A stretch of DNA of 64,000 nt, from positions 1,178,001 through 1,242,000 of the forward strand of contig CAVTIH010000001.1 of the NCBI GenBank assembly GCA_963734815.1. The letters are read 5' to 3'. This DNA is from Palsa-744 sp963734815 (lineage in GTDB: Bacteria; Actinomycetota; Thermoleophilia; Solirubrobacterales; Solirubrobacteraceae). Below are positions 63,258 through 64,000 of this stretch, in pieces. The position numbers and the translations under genes are program-made. Every line of letters begins with the position of its first letter. Position 1 is the stretch's first letter. The notes under the pieces were generated by a model that saw only the letters and a list, made by a program, of their open reading frames with translations, was not told the origin of the DNA and ran no database searches.

Positions 63258-64000
63258 ATGCTCACGGGGCGTGGTTTGATGGCGTCCTGCGAGCGGGTGC
63301 TGATGGACCGCGTTGCCGCCGGCGAGCAGGAGGCCTTTGCACTGCTCTTCGCGCCTTACCGCGCGATGCTGCTGCAGTTCGCCGCCGGGCGCTTGGGGGG
63401 TGAAGCGCAGCTCGCCGAGGACGTCGTGCAGGAGGCGGCGCTCAATGCCTTCCGCGCCCTTGCCGCCGGCACGAGGCCTGAGAACCTCCGCGCTTGGCTT
63501 TTTACGATCGTCCGCAACTGTGCCAGCAATGCGCGGCGCGTGGGGCGTACGAGCATTCCGATCGAGGATCGTCACGAGGCAGATGTTTCCCAGGACCCCG
63601 CGCTCGTGCTCGCCGATCGCGAGCGTCTCGTGCTGCTGATGAGCGCGCTAGGCGAGCTGCCCGACCGCCAGCGCAAGGCGCTCCTCGGGCACGCCTTGGA
63701 GGGGCACAGCTACCGCGAGATCGCCGTTCGCCTGGACTCCAGCGTCTCCGCCGTCAAGACGCTCATCCACCGCGCGCGCCGCAGCCTCGGCGCTGCTTCG
63801 CTCCCGGCGCTCCTGCCGCTCCCCCGGGGCGCTCGGAGCCTCGCGAGGCTCCTCGCCCGCGGCCCCCTCGCCGGCAAGGTAGGCGCCAAAGGTGCCGTCG
63901 GCATGGCCGTGCAGGCGCTTGGCGCCGCCACCGTCACGACCGGCATCCTCATGGCCGTCCCCGGCGCCGGCCCTGGCCTCGTCATTGCTGGAGGCTTGTC
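63258..64000 (+). CDS. ECF-type RNA polymerase sigma factor, 3'-truncated by window
   Basis: At least 247 residues, open to the end of the window; starts possible at ATG 63258 or 63279. Region 2: GEQEAFALLFAPYRAMLLQF, AEDVVQEAALNAFRALAAG, NLRAWLFTIVRNCASNARRV. Region 4: LMSALGELPDRQRKALLGHA, LEGHSYREIAVRLDSSVSAV, KTLIHRARRSL. Beyond region 4 is an Ala/Gly-rich hydrophobic tail (GMAVQALGAATVTTGILMAV), suggesting membrane association as in some Thermoleophilia sigma factors. Confidence 0.88.
   Translation, partial: MLTGRGLMASCERVLMDRVAAGEQEAFALLFAPYRAMLLQFAAGRLGGEAQLAEDVVQEAALNAFRALAAGTRPENLRAWLFTIVRNCASNARRVGRTSIPIEDRHEADVSQDPALVLADRERLVLLMSALGELPDRQRKALLGHALEGHSYREIAVRLDSSVSAVKTLIHRARRSLGAASLPALLPLPRGARSLARLLARGPLAGKVGAKGAVGMAVQALGAATVTTGILMAVPGAGPGLVIAGGL

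Noticed and set aside
63240..63575. Minus-strand frame over the sigma-factor gene
   Set aside because: The plus strand encodes a clear ECF sigma factor with regions 2 and 4; the opposite frame is its shadow.

Overview
The window is high-GC, GTG/TTG-start-rich actinobacterial DNA. Proteins built of Cys-containing YQW repeats, the secreted kelch and beta-helix proteins, the SCO6880-type conjugation ATPase and the ECF sigma factor with a hydrophobic tail all suggest Thermoleophilia/Solirubrobacterales (Conexibacter- or Solirubrobacter-like). This placement is inferred from protein style, not from a marker gene.

Layout. (1) 1-1092: the 3' end of an SRAP gene and a HAD phosphatase. (2) About 1.2-47.87 kb: a conjugative element (element A) whose left end is not visible. 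It carries a MobF relaxase/helicase (2203-5481), then a minus-strand cargo operon (5.5-12.0 kb) of PadR regulator, ABC/FtsX exporter, YtpB/DUF2600-type terpene synthase and cis-prenyltransferase. Next come a regulator pair and a giant multi-domain surface protein (19-28.4 kb). A type IV secretion block follows (29.2-40.8 kb: wall hydrolase, small membrane protein, VirB8-like, TrbL/VirB6-like, SCO6880, VirB4-like, VirD4/TraG, SSB, zinc-finger protein), and the right end holds two excisionase-type proteins, an XRE regulator and a tyrosine integrase. (3) 47.83-55.86 kb: a second, 8-kb integrative island (element B) with a nuclease-like protein, VapBC, a dyad-rich noncoding kilobase, a lipoprotein, stacked XRE regulators and its own integrase. 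(4) 55.87-64.0 kb: ordinary chromosome (VOC protein, TetR plus MMPL exporter, beta-helix protein, winged-helix/membrane operon, DUF2277, ECF sigma factor).

Elements A and B are stacked at one target. Identical 42-bp copies of the 3' half of a tRNA gene lie just after each integrase (47830-47871 and 55821-55862), and repeats reading GGCGTAAC lie inside both ends of B, as expected for integrase arm sites.

Element A is heavily eroded by later insertions, each resolvable from the sequence. A group II intron (13138-18158, antisense) splits an IclR-family gene, and the intron's reverse transcriptase is itself split by a 2.8-kb serine-recombinase element (14193-16992). IS630 (29851-31093) splits the 3D/NlpC-type wall hydrolase. 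An IS256-family element (about 32834-34220) separates the front of the TrbL-like channel protein. Removing the intron, the recombinase element or IS630 restores an open reading frame exactly. Conjugation is therefore probably crippled.

The most novel items are: a duplicated 250-bp noncoding element (1221-1471, 43436-43689) with a compensatory base change and wobble changes that keep pairing only on the minus strand; a shared TTTTGC..TATTTGG motif before four element-A genes; the terpene-plus-exporter cargo; and the hairpin-rich noncoding kilobase of element B. Several genes carry one-base shifts, mostly in or next to C/G runs (about 10520, 20201, 44290-44345, 53045; also 30181 in IS630), so sequencing error must be weighed before calling them pseudogenes.
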